Below, piece by piece: positions 11,254 to 21,548 of a stretch of 64,000 nucleotides of DNA (the first letter of the stretch is position 1; each line of letters begins with the position of its first letter). The stretch comes from Microcyclospora pomicola (lineage: Eukaryota; Ascomycota; Dothideomycetes; Capnodiales). Under the pieces are notes generated by a model, which worked only from the letters and a program-made list of their open reading frames with translations, was not told where the DNA came from and ran no database searches. The stretch is taken from contig NHNY01000025.1 of NCBI GenBank assembly GCA_002786065.1, positions 62,001-126,000 of the forward strand, read 5' to 3'. The translations under genes were made by a program, and so were the position numbers.

Positions 11254-11799
11254 TCAATCCTCCTTCTTCTTCTCGCCTGCCTCAATGCTCATCTCCTCCA
11301 ACAATTCCGCGACCACCTGTGTGATGATCCCATGATCTTGCTCCTGCTTCAGCCCGCTGACCACCACCACGGCCACCACTCCCTCCACTCCCCTCACTCG
11401 GACCGGCCATCCACCTCCATGAATCGCATAGTCCCCTGCCTTCCCACCCAGCAGTCCGTACTTCGCCGCAAATGCTGGCTCGTCCCCTCCAAATTTGTTG
11501 TGCATATACCAGGTGCTGCAGCCGAAACGGAGCACTGTGTTACGTTTCCGCGCGACCCATCCGTCATTGTCAGGCGACGTGCCTGAATGTGTGGTTGCGT
11601 GGAACAGGCAGTGTTGACCATGCGCGAGCGAAATGTCGATCACAGTGGGTTTGGCGAAGGCGAGCAGCCGGGTCCGTAACGACGAGCCGAGCGTCCAGGC
11701 CGTGCTGGCTGTGAAGGAGGGGAAGATGAGTGATGTGTCGAGATGCTCGATCTCGTTCAGATCGCGGGATGGGAGGGGCAGGGATGGTTCAACGGCCAT
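11254..11799 (-). CDS. UPF0303 / Ybr137w-like haem-degrading-fold protein
   Basis: Single exon, 181 residues, beginning at a plain ATG. The sequence matches the UPF0303 (GlcG/HbpS-like) family of yeast Ybr137w: a leading LDTSLIFPSFTAST segment, the central SLAHGQHCLFHATTHSGTSPDND block, the RKRNTVLRFGCSTWYMHNKFGGDE block, and a C-terminal glycine-rich GLLGGKAGDYAIHGGGWPVRV strand with a final amphipathic helix. Ybr137w forms a decamer and has been linked to the Get4/Get5-Sgt2 tail-anchored protein machinery; this is family knowledge. It shares a 770-bp divergent promoter with CPS1. The last four residues are charged and non-conserved. Confidence 0.88.
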   Translation of the reverse strand: MAVEPSLPLPSRDLNEIEHLDTSLIFPSFTASTAWTLGSSLRTRLLAFAKPTVIDISLAHGQHCLFHATTHSGTSPDNDGWVARKRNTVLRFGCSTWYMHNKFGGDEPAFAAKYGLLGGKAGDYAIHGGGWPVRVRGVEGVVAVVVVSGLKQEQDHGIITQVVAELLEEMSIEAGEKKKED

Positions 11800-12571
11800 G
11801 ATGTCGATGAGTTCGATGTTGAGGCGGAGGAAGGATGCTTGTCAGGTGTAGGATCAGAATAACGATGTAAGATGTGGTAGGTAGTATTGTATGGGACAAG
11901 GTAGATATGCAGTGGAAAGTACGAAAGATGCATGTATGAAGAGCGGTACATATGGTGTTTTGTGGTTTGTCCCTCCTCAAGAGATAGGTTCGGGTACATA
12001 CATCGGTGGAAAAATGACTTCCGTGTTGCTATCGAGACTTCGGCCGTGCTGCTTACGAATGATCATTCATTCATCTACATTAACGAGACACATCAAGCGT
12101 CTAGGGCGAGATGGTCATCTGGAGAACCAAGATCGTGCACCCTATGTCATATCTATGTCCTCCAAGGGCATGGTTCAGAAAGTTAGGTTCAAGTGGCTAG
12201 GTGTACCTCGGAATGCAGGATCCCGTACTCGATGACATAGCGCACACTAGCGTACATACACAGTAGTATTGATGGGCTGCATCCCACATGAGCGTGCATG
12301 AGGCATATCGTGGATATTTCCGAAGCCCTCATTCCTACACGACCGTGTACAGGACTGATATCGTGTTGGAAGCGTACATCATACCTAGGGTACCTTCCTA
12401 ACGTCGTGCAGCGGGAAAGGAATATTTGTACTCAGAGCCCGCGGATCTTGGAGTTACCTTACCGTTTCAATGCCCAGCCAAGCCTCTCGTATCCTCGACT
12501 GGTAGCAAGGGAGTGCCGCAGGGGATGTGAAAAATCAGTGTGCGAGCTACATCACCGTGCGTCCAGCCAGC
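11800..12571. other. Divergent promoter region, UPF0303 / CPS1
   Basis: The region holds the promoters and leaders of two outward-facing genes. The CPS1 frame is open from about 12527 but has no ATG until 12572. A CCTAGGGTACCTT element lies near 12385. Confidence 0.55.
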
Positions 12572-15500
12572 ATGGAAGAGGATCCTGAAATGAGGGCGCG
12601 CCTTGCGCAGCTTGACCTGGACTTCGAAGAGGGGGACATCACACGAAAGGGCTACGAGAAGAGACGGACGCAGATTCTGTCGCAATATATGAACTTGGAG
12701 TCGGTGCAATCTGGGATGAATGCGCACGCAGCGGAGGGTGTCGGTCCAACATCTGGGCATGAGAGAGTGTCGAGTTACGGAAGCATTATATCAGGACCCT
12801 ACGCTGCATACCCAGGGCAGCAAAACACTGCGCCAGAGAGCTATGGCGGAGTTCCAGCAGGTGCGACATACAACGGAATGGATGCCGGCGAGCCGTCACA
12901 AGCTCAGTATCGGATCGAGCCTCCAACGCCAATGTACGAAGCCGGGCCACCAAGTCAGGTCCAGCGGTTTCAAGAGCAGCAGCTGGGTATGCGAGCACCT
13001 CTACCGCAACGGCAATCATCTTATGGGTTACGTCCTTCCTCGCCTGAAAGCAGTCGACCAGTCAGCCAGGGAAGCAGCTATAGCAGTTCTCAGCCTGGAA
13101 CCCTTGTTGGAACGAATTATGCTTTCAACCCTGAAGACGGCAGATCGATGGATGGGCAGCCAGTTCAACAGCATCCACCACAACCGCAGGAGTGGAACTC
13201 GCCCGGTCGGGACGAGAACAGTAGTAGGATGAGCACGATGATGGACTCGCAAGGATATTTCTCGGATTTCACGGGACAGCAAATGCAGGACCCTTCGAGA
13301 GAAAGCTATGGAGGCCCGCAAAGATATTCTCAAGGCGAGGCATTCTCCCCTACAGCTGCGATGCCACCGCCTCTCGCCAATCTCCCGTCTGCGCCTATTC
13401 ATCAGTTGCCTCTAGAGCCGCGGGATATTCCATTCGCGGTGTACGATCCACATAACAGCAACATCCCTATGTCGAAGTTCGACAATATTGGTGCAGTACT
13501 ACGACATAGAGGAAAGATGCAGGCACGCCAAACGGCATATTGGGTACTGGATCCGCGAGGAAAGGAACTGCAATCGATCACGTGGGAGAAAATGGCATCG
13601 CGGGCCGAAAAGGTTGCCCAGGTCATAAGAGACAAGTCGAATCTCTATCGTGGCGACAGGGTGGCTCTCGTGTATCGTGATACCGAGGTCATCGATTTTG
13701 CCATTGCATTACTAGGCTGTTTGATTGCTGGTGTGGTCGCTGTCCCTATCAATAATGTCGATGACTATGCTAAGCTCTCACTGCTGCTCTCCACGACGCA
13801 ATCACATCTCGCGCTGACTACCGACCACAATCTGAAAGTCTTCACCAGGGACATCTCTGCACAGAAGCTTAAGTGGCCGCCAGGGGTGGAATGGTGGAAG
13901 ACCAACGAGTTTGGTTCCTATCACCCGAAGAAGAAAGACGAGACTGCACCTCTTCAGGTACCCGACCTTGCATACATCGAGTTCTCGCGAGCGCCGACTG
14001 GCGATCTACGTGGCGTGGTGCTTTCGCATCGTACAATTATGCATCAGATGGCTTGTCTATCAGCCATGATTGCGACCATTCCAGCCACAGAACAGACTGA
14101 CACCTTCTCCAACACACTCAGAATGGCCGATGGATCTTTTGTGGTACCTCGACAAGGAAAGGGCGAGGTGATCGTTTCATATCTGGATCCTCGCGAAGGC
14201 TGTGGCATGATTCTTGGCGTGCTCCTGAGCGTGTATGGAGCACATACGACTGTGTGGTTAGAAAGCAAGACCGTCGAGCAGCCTGGAATGTACGCTCACC
14301 TGATCACTAAGTATCGCGCCACGATTTTGGTCGCGGATTACCCGGGCCTGAAGCGTGCAGCATACAACTACCAACAAGATCCCATGGCAACTCGAAACTT
14401 CAAGAAGAACATGGAGCCCAATTTCAGTTCTCTCAAATTGTGTCTGATCGATTCGTTGACCGTGGATACTGAGTTCCACGAGATCCTTGCAGACAGATGG
14501 CTGAAGCCAATGCGGAATCCTAGGGCTCGAGAACTGGTCGCCCCCATGCTGTGTTTACCAGAACATGGTGGCATGATCATATCAGTGAGAGACTGGCTTG
14601 GTGGCGAGGAGCGAATGGGCTGTCCACTGAGCATACAAGACAGCGCCGACAGCGACGACGACGTGAACAGCCCAACAGCGAATGGTAACGGATACACAAG
14701 CTTGCTTGACACTGCAAGCGCGAGCGAGAAGAAGAAGTATCGGAAGCAGAGTCACACTGAGTTGAGTGAGGTCTTGTTGGACAAGGAGTCCTTGAAAACG
14801 AATGAAGTCGTCGTCTTGGCCATGGGTGACGACGCACGGAGAAGAGCGAACGAGCCTGGTACTATCAGAGCTGGAGCATTTGGGTACCCGATACCTGATG
14901 CAACGCTTGCGCTCGTGGATCCGGAGACCAATCTTTTATGCGCGCCATTCACTGTTGGAGAAATTTGGGTGGATTCGCCATCTCTTTCTGGTGGATTCTG
15001 GGCGTTGCCGAAACACACAGAGACGATCTTCCATGCCAGACCATATCGGTTCGTCGATGGCAGCCCAACACCTGTGCTCGTCGAGCCCGAGTTCCTAAGG
15101 ACTGGACTCCTGGGTTGTATCATAGAAGGAAAGGTCTTCGTGCTTGGCTTGTACGAAGACAGGATTCGGCAACGGGTGGAGTGGGTCGAGCATGGATTGC
15201 ATGAAATCGAGCATCGCTACTTTTTCGTCCAGCACTTGGTTGTGACGGTGATGAAGACGGTACCGAAGATCTACGACTGCTCCGCATTTGATGCACATGT
15301 CAATGGCGAGTATCTGCCCATCATATTGATTGAGACGCAAGCAGCAAGCACTGCGCCAACAACGACTGGCGGGCCACCGCGACAGCTTGATATTCCCTTC
15401 CTCGACTCGCTTAGTGAGCGAGTCATGGAAGTGTTGTACCAAGAGCATCATCTACGCGTCTACTGCGTGATGATGACAGCACCCAACGACTTGCCTCGCA

Positions 15501-18304
15501 TTGTCAAGAATGGACGACGAGACATTGGTAACATGCTCTGCCGAAAAGAGTTTGACAACGGTAATCTGCCTTGCGTGCATGTCAAGTTCGGCGTGGAGCG
15601 TGCTGTCCAGAATCTTCCGCTGGGAGATGATCCTGCAGGCGGAATCTGGTCGCCAGCCGCCAGTCAAGTACGACAGGATATGCTAGCCTTACATTCCGAC
15701 AAGCAGTATTCCGGCGTGGATCATCGGGAGGTCGTGATAGATGACCGCACCAGTACGCCTCTCAATCAGTTCAGTAACATCCATGACCTCATGCAATGGC
15801 GGGTGTCACGGCAATTCGATGAACTCAGCTACTGCACAATCGACAACAAGGGAAGAGAAGGCAAGGGAGTGAATTGGAAGAAATTTGACTTGAAGGTGGC
15901 TGGTGTAGCAATGTTTCTCAAGAATAAAGTCAGAGTACAAGCCGGCGACCACCTTTTGTTGATGTACACCCATTCCGAAGATTTCATCTATGCGGTACAT
16001 GCCTGTATCTGCCTGGGCGCTATCGCAATTCCCATGGCCCCGGTCGACGCCAACAGACTGAGTGAGGATGCACCTGCACTGCTGCATATGATGGCCGATT
16101 TCAGGATCAAGGCGGTCCTTGTCAATGCGGACGTTGATCAGGTGCTCAAGCAGAAGAGCGTCACTCAGCATATGAAGCAGTCGGCATTGATCATGAAGAT
16201 CAATATCCCACCAACTTTTAACACAACCAAGCCACCAAAACAATCACATGGCTGCAGAGATCTCGGTCTCACCATACGGCCTGCTTGGATCCAGCCCGGC
16301 TATCCTGTGGTGATCTGGGTTTACTGGACACCCGACCAAAGGCGTATCGCTGTGCAGCTTGGGCATTCCACACTCATGGCGCTCTGCAAAGTGCAGAAGG
16401 AGACTTGCCAGATGACTTCGACAAGACCAGTGTTGGGTTGCGTGAGAAGCACCATCGGTCTAGGCTTTCTGCACACCACGATGATGGGTATCTTCCTTGC
16501 CGCCCCGACCTACATCGTCTCACCTGTTGACTTCGCTGGCAACCCAAACATCCTTTTCCAGACACTTTCAAGATACAAGATCAAGGACACATATGCGACA
16601 TCGCAAATGCTCGATCATGCAATCGGACACAACGCTGGCAGAACAACCCCACTCCATGAGTTGAAGAACCTCATGATCTCCACCGATCAACGTCCGAAGG
16701 CAGATGTCTACTCGCGTGTGAAGGTAGCATTCGCCCAAGCTGGTCTTGACCGGACCGCTATCAACACCATCTACAGTCATGTGCTCAATCCCATGGTCGC
16801 AAGTCGAAGCTATATGTGTATCGAGCCCATTGAACTCTACCTCGAATCGAACGCACTTCGACGAGGGCTAATCGTTCCTGTAGACCGAGAGTCAGAACCG
16901 TTCGCGCTTATGATCCAGGATTCGGGAATGGTTCCTGTAAGCACGCAGATCAGCATCGTCAATCCGGAAACGAACCGTCTCTGTCTTGTCGGCGAATATG
17001 GTGAGATCTGGGTGCAAAGTGAGGCCAATGCATATTCATTTTACGGCTCCAAGGATACTTTCGATGCGGAGCGCTTCAATGGCCGTACCGTCGATGGCGA
17101 TCCAGGTGTGAGATATGTGAGGACCGGCGACCTTGGTTTCCTTCACAACGTCAGCAGGCCCATTGGCCCGGGGGGTAACATGGTTGAAATGCAGGTCCTG
17201 TTCGTGCTGGGTAGCATTGGTGAAACGTTCGAGGTGAACGGGTTACAACATTTCCCCATGGATGTAGAAGCAAGTGTCGAGAAATGCCACCGTGCTATCG
17301 TGCGGAGCGGGTGTGCAATCTTCCAGGCCGGATCTCTGCTGGTCCTCATCGCAGAAGTTCGGACACGAGCATACCTGGCTTCACTCGTCCCGGTCATCGT
17401 CAACACCGTGCTCAATGAACACCAGCTGGTCTTGGATATTGTCGCCTTTGTCGCTTTGGGAGACTTCCCGCGCTCGCGGTTGGGCGAGAAGCAGCGAGGC
17501 AAAATCCTCGCAAGTTGGGTCAGTCGGAAAATGCGAACCATTGCACAATTCTCCATCCGAGATGCAGATGCAGAAGGAAGTGTTGGCACTGCTGTTCCCG
17601 ATGAAGTCATGATGAGCCGCACCAGTATACAGAGTGGACGTGCAGGACCTGGAAGCACGACGCGAGGCATGTCCGGCGCTGGCGCCAGCTCTCTTCGACA
17701 TGTGGAAAGCATCTCGAACATACCCGCACCACTGGTTGAAGGCGAGCCCCTGCATATTCAGCCTTCGAATCAGGGATTTGATACAACGGACCACGACCCG
17801 AGGCAGCCTTCTATCATATCCACCGAGTTCTACGAAGAGCCTCGAAATGACCACACGCCAACCAACGAGACCCCTCGTCCAGATATGCAACTCAATACCA
17901 CATTAGACTACTCTCCAATCGGTGGACCAGGGCAGCGTTTCGGTTCGCCAGACGTGCTGCCAGATCCTCGTGCGCAGCAATTCCAGCAGCAGCAGAGCAA
18001 CTGGGGCCCTCAACAGAACTCTTACCAGGGTCAAATGGCCGTCACTAATGACACATACCCTGCGCCCTCACAGCAATCCCCCCAGTCAGCGCCTAAGATC
18101 AGCGGCACGTTTCTCAGCTACAGCCACCCAGGTTCACCGAGAGAGCGGCAACCGAGCGGTGGTCTGCGCGTCGCCAATCGAACCAGTATCAGCAGTGACG
18201 AGGACGAGATTCCTCCCGCCCTCGTCCCCACTACTGGAGGCGCTGGCGGCGGTGCAGCCGCGCACGACTGGGGCGCCGAGGCGCTGCGGACGATGAACCT
18301 CTGA
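12572..18304 (+). CDS. CPS1: Cps1/DIP2-type double adenylate-forming protein
   Basis: Intronless 1,910-residue protein. The first ATG in the frame is at 12572, in a strong context (AGC ATG G), and begins the DMAP1-binding-like helix (EMRARLAQLDLDFEEGDITR). After a Pro/Gln/Ser-rich linker to about residue 280 come two AMP-binding/acyl-CoA-synthetase-like domains (about 290-1000 and 1060-1700), then a low-complexity Gln/Pro tail ending in a Gly/Ala patch. Adenylation motifs are degenerate in domain 1; domain 2 keeps RYVRTGDLGFLH. The layout is that of animal DIP2, yeast Cmr2 and Cochliobolus/Coccidioides Cps1, the last known as a virulence factor. DIP2 family members are linked to fatty-acid and diacylglycerol metabolism. 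The substrate in fungi remains open. Confidence 0.93.
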   Translation: MEEDPEMRARLAQLDLDFEEGDITRKGYEKRRTQILSQYMNLESVQSGMNAHAAEGVGPTSGHERVSSYGSIISGPYAAYPGQQNTAPESYGGVPAGATYNGMDAGEPSQAQYRIEPPTPMYEAGPPSQVQRFQEQQLGMRAPLPQRQSSYGLRPSSPESSRPVSQGSSYSSSQPGTLVGTNYAFNPEDGRSMDGQPVQQHPPQPQEWNSPGRDENSSRMSTMMDSQGYFSDFTGQQMQDPSRESYGGPQRYSQGEAFSPTAAMPPPLANLPSAPIHQLPLEPRDIPFAVYDPHNSNIPMSKFDNIGAVLRHRGKMQARQTAYWVLDPRGKELQSITWEKMASRAEKVAQVIRDKSNLYRGDRVALVYRDTEVIDFAIALLGCLIAGVVAVPINNVDDYAKLSLLLSTTQSHLALTTDHNLKVFTRDISAQKLKWPPGVEWWKTNEFGSYHPKKKDETAPLQVPDLAYIEFSRAPTGDLRGVVLSHRTIMHQMACLSAMIATIPATEQTDTFSNTLRMADGSFVVPRQGKGEVIVSYLDPREGCGMILGVLLSVYGAHTTVWLESKTVEQPGMYAHLITKYRATILVADYPGLKRAAYNYQQDPMATRNFKKNMEPNFSSLKLCLIDSLTVDTEFHEILADRWLKPMRNPRARELVAPMLCLPEHGGMIISVRDWLGGEERMGCPLSIQDSADSDDDVNSPTANGNGYTSLLDTASASEKKKYRKQSHTELSEVLLDKESLKTNEVVVLAMGDDARRRANEPGTIRAGAFGYPIPDATLALVDPETNLLCAPFTVGEIWVDSPSLSGGFWALPKHTETIFHARPYRFVDGSPTPVLVEPEFLRTGLLGCIIEGKVFVLGLYEDRIRQRVEWVEHGLHEIEHRYFFVQHLVVTVMKTVPKIYDCSAFDAHVNGEYLPIILIETQAASTAPTTTGGPPRQLDIPFLDSLSERVMEVLYQEHHLRVYCVMMTAPNDLPRIVKNGRRDIGNMLCRKEFDNGNLPCVHVKFGVERAVQNLPLGDDPAGGIWSPAASQVRQDMLALHSDKQYSGVDHREVVIDDRTSTPLNQFSNIHDLMQWRVSRQFDELSYCTIDNKGREGKGVNWKKFDLKVAGVAMFLKNKVRVQAGDHLLLMYTHSEDFIYAVHACICLGAIAIPMAPVDANRLSEDAPALLHMMADFRIKAVLVNADVDQVLKQKSVTQHMKQSALIMKINIPPTFNTTKPPKQSHGCRDLGLTIRPAWIQPGYPVVIWVYWTPDQRRIAVQLGHSTLMALCKVQKETCQMTSTRPVLGCVRSTIGLGFLHTTMMGIFLAAPTYIVSPVDFAGNPNILFQTLSRYKIKDTYATSQMLDHAIGHNAGRTTPLHELKNLMISTDQRPKADVYSRVKVAFAQAGLDRTAINTIYSHVLNPMVASRSYMCIEPIELYLESNALRRGLIVPVDRESEPFALMIQDSGMVPVSTQISIVNPETNRLCLVGEYGEIWVQSEANAYSFYGSKDTFDAERFNGRTVDGDPGVRYVRTGDLGFLHNVSRPIGPGGNMVEMQVLFVLGSIGETFEVNGLQHFPMDVEASVEKCHRAIVRSGCAIFQAGSLLVLIAEVRTRAYLASLVPVIVNTVLNEHQLVLDIVAFVALGDFPRSRLGEKQRGKILASWVSRKMRTIAQFSIRDADAEGSVGTAVPDEVMMSRTSIQSGRAGPGSTTRGMSGAGASSLRHVESISNIPAPLVEGEPLHIQPSNQGFDTTDHDPRQPSIISTEFYEEPRNDHTPTNETPRPDMQLNTTLDYSPIGGPGQRFGSPDVLPDPRAQQFQQQQSNWGPQQNSYQGQMAVTNDTYPAPSQQSPQSAPKISGTFLSYSHPGSPRERQPSGGLRVANRTSISSDEDEIPPALVPTTGGAGGGAAAHDWGAEALRTMNL

Positions 18305-19137
18305 TGATGATGACGAGGGCGCAAACTGGGAATGAGATGCTCATAAAGTGAAGGAGACAGACGACACGACAGCAGAAACGCTTTTGTGCGCAGATGAGCT
18401 TTGTCTGTAGTATATGTAGCATGAGCGTGCGAGCGAGCGAGCGATGGATGAATGAGATGCTTATGTAGTTCACGACATGCAAAATACCCAAAGTGATACT
18501 GCACAGCGTTGCGGTAACTATGTTTGTTCCGGGGCGCCGTGCCCCCCGTTCCTCACTCAGCTCGTCGCGGCATTGTAAATGAATGGCTATCACGCTGCGA
18601 GCTGCGCCCATTCACTAGTGACATCAGGCTCCATGAACTCCTGGGCGGACTACTGTTTCCATGGATGGGATACAAAACCATGTTGGATGAAGCTCTCTCG
18701 AGACATGTGCAGATGACCTCGGCCACAAACGAAAATCGCCTGCGTGCTTCAGACATTGTCGCACCAGTGTCGCAGTTAAAGGAGTAAATGACAGCCATGG
18801 AATTTACGCGATTGATGGAGAATACAAACAAAGACAATGGAAGCAAGGAGTAACAGAGAACAAAAGCTTTTCGAATTTCTGCACACCTTTATGGGATCAC
18901 AGATCATTACAGGGTATCTTGGTCGTTGCCTATGGAACCACACTCCGATGATGTCCCCTCTACCGTCATCAGCGCCCATGGCATCTTGCATCTGCAATGC
19001 TGATCGTTTCAGAGCCAGTCCAAAAGAAACGGGAGAAGGCAAACCACAGATTCCCCCCTCAGTGCGCCGGAACGCCATCCTTGTCGTTTCCGACATGCCG
19101 CTCGCAGAAAAGTAAAAGGCAAAGTCATGACTGGTGC
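18305..19137. other. Convergent intergenic region
   Basis: This lies between the 3' ends of CPS1 and the DUF3455 gene. Apart from a short GCGA repeat, no gene or structured element was recognised. Confidence 0.55.
18429..18444. repeat. (GCGA)4 microsatellite
   Basis: Four perfect copies of GCGA sit about 125 bp past the CPS1 stop codon, probably in its 3' UTR. Confidence 0.6.
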
Positions 19138-19970
19138 TCAACCGTAGAACCAGTACTCGGCAGCGTACTGCACCTCAAATGCAGCAGCGCTTCCGGCGCA
19201 AGTGGCTGGCGGCTGGCCACCAGCGGTGTTGACTCGGTAGACTTGCTGGAAAGTGTTGTCACCAGAGGTATCTTTCAGCGCAAGCATTAGCCATGCAACG
19301 GCGCCGTTGCCAGTTCCCAGCTGGCCTTTGGGTGCGTCTGCAGGCGCGGGAGAGGCAGCCAACTTCTTGAAGGCGCCTGTGCCGTAGCTGTGCTCAGAGG
19401 TGTCGAGGTTGAAGAAAGGAGTGGTGTCATCAGTGAAGTAGTGATGGCCAGACACGTCCTGGCTGACGGGCGCTGTCACCGCGACGACCGGAACCGGAAG
19501 GTCTACGGCAATGCTGGGCAGGGTCTTCATGAGCGTTGGCTGGTCGGCAGCCATGCAGGACGAGTTGAACAAGGTTGCCAGTGCGCCAACGGCGACAGGT
19601 ACTGCAGTCGCGTTGGAAAGGTCGCATGTGTAGTTCTGGGTTCCGCGGCCAATGGCGACATGGAACAAGTGAAGATTGTCTGCGGGGGCTGGCAGAGGTG
19701 TTGGGGCTTGAGTTGGGTTAGTGGCGGGTCCAACATGTTTCATGATGTTCAAGAGTTTTGCTCACCTTGCGGCAGTTGTGCTTGTGAAAGATCACAGGAC
19801 GGACTGTCGGAGCTGCGGCCGGGGAACCGCTTGCCAAAGTCGAGATCAGAGGATGATGAAGCATGGGATGACCACCAGTGACTCCCAATACCGCCCCATC
19901 GCTTCTCGAAAGGCGCAGCAGCAACCATAGATGATGCTGCGAGTAGGCAGGTCATGTGAGTGAACAACAT
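19138..19970 (-). CDS. Secreted DUF3455 domain protein
   Basis: Two exons, 19766-19970 and 19138-19706, give 257 residues. The 59-nt intron has a GTGAGC donor, a CACTAACCC branch region and a CTCAAG acceptor; the join (PQ-APTPLPAPADNL) keeps phase 1. The N-terminus is a signal peptide (about 19 residues, ending AAA) followed by a possible Kex2-like KR site near residue 24. The DUF3455 region begins at about residue 85 and includes GRGTQNYTCD, DTSEHSYGTGAFKK and a final FEVQYAAEYWFYG. Homologues are common in ascomycetes, often mislabelled malate dehydrogenase. No enzymatic activity is established. A TATA-like element lies about 200 bp upstream. Confidence 0.88.
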
Positions 19971-21548
19971 TGTGGCGAAGTTGTGTTGGAGTTCTAAAGT
20001 GGTGATGTCTTGAATGGAATCGTCGAAGAATAGGTCGTTAAGGGGTCGTTAGGATGCAGTACTCTGACCTGCAGGAGGAATATACGTTTGTATCTGCACA
20101 CGAGAGGCGGAACGGTGAGGGAATGAGAAGATGAAGCAGAAGCATGCACTGCGGATGGCGCGTATCCAACGCTATATAGGTTGTCATCGCGTGGTGGTTG
20201 CACGACGTGGTGTCCACACCAGGCGAATGATCTGTGCGTGGCGCTTACACAAAAATAACTCTCCCAAATGACTGGACAAGGTTGACGGCCCGCTTGCGGA
20301 ACGTCGCCATGCGTTCATGAAGTCGCCAAGGTGTCGAGTAACGTGTTGCATTGAGCTGCCACGGCCGACCAGGGTGTTCGATTCGGTCTGAGATTGGACG
20401 GCATCGTCAAATGACCTATGATCTGTCAGATCCCGCGTCGGCAGACGATGTTGCTGTCATCGTGTTGGTATAAACAGCTTGGGCCCGCCAGTGGTGACCT
20501 AAGAGGCTCTGCTCGGCATGAAATGATGTGCACCGGCGGCAAGCTGCATGTAGAATGATAGACATCCAGCGCTTACCTGATATCGTAACGATTGGTCGAC
20601 AGCTCTCGCCTGCCACACGCTTTTCAGTCGGGCGAGTTTCAGACCCGGCTCCTACACTCCACATCCGTAGCGGGTATTACGACATATGCCTGTCCAATGA
20701 GAGCTTGCGGTGGCTAGGTTGGAGTCTTTGGGGGTGGCTACGCGCTGGGGCTACCGGCCTGCCTTGATCTTTGGACCATGGCAATCCTCGAAGCGCGTAG
20801 ACTTGCCGGCCAACAATCTTGCGTATGCAATTCTCAGAATAGCGGGCAGATGGCAAGATCGCTTCAATACGCTGCAGGCCAGCAACTGTGCCAAGACCGA
20901 TTTGTGTGTCTACCTATTCGGCGTGGACAAGGCTGAAGGTCTTGCTCGAGGGTAGCATATCTGCTATTGGTTCATGCCTGGACGAGGTGGTACATGGCAA
21001 ACGGCGCGTAGAACAGCAATCTTGCCGACTGATCCGTGGTCAAATTTGGTTCCAAGTCTCCGAGAATCTTCTCCCACCATGATGCAAGCAGACATCACGC
21101 GTTCAGATCTGTCATGAACCATGCCGACAAGGGTGCAATTCAGGCTGTGGTGCCGAAGCGACGTTGTACAGAGGTAGGCATGATCCTGTCATTTCTTGGA
21201 ATCTTCTTCGAGGCTGAATGAATACGAAGATTACATGCTTGGCCGCGTTTGCAAGGCCGGAGCAGCCCAAGCTCTACTCGCTGTGCATCTTCCAGATGAC
21301 ATACGTATATATGCGGCGTATGAATCAGCATATTTATCTGTCTGGATTGTAAGTAGATGATGTCGATGAAATATGTCCTGTGGATATCACTCTATTTCAT
21401 ACCCGAACACATCGGCACCATCGCCGAAGAGGCCGATGTCGCACAATGGCCCCGCCAAATTCTCAGATATTCGAGGCCGAAGGCACTTTCATAGATTGAA
21501 CATTTGAAGATCTCTTGTTACTCATTACACCACTAGTGATATATCAGC
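19971..21548. other. Divergent promoter region, DUF3455 / LEU2
   Basis: A 1.58 kb gap. Frames of 60-82 codons occur but show no recognisable domain. I looked for the CCGG-NN-CCGG Leu3 consensus upstream of LEU2 and did not find a clear copy. Confidence 0.5.
20173..20178 (-). promoter_or_regulatory. Possible TATA element for the DUF3455 gene
   Basis: CTATATAG (core TATATA) lies about 205 bp upstream of the ATG at 19970. The assignment is positional only. Confidence 0.3.

Noticed and set aside
12527-12571. Extension of CPS1 upstream of 12572
   Set aside because: The frame is open but contains no ATG before 12572; the open stretch begins at a GTG.
19971-21548. Possible decayed transposon in the long LEU2 upstream gap
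   Set aside because: No terminal repeats, transposase-like frames or strong AT-rich repeat-induced mutation pattern could be seen by eye.
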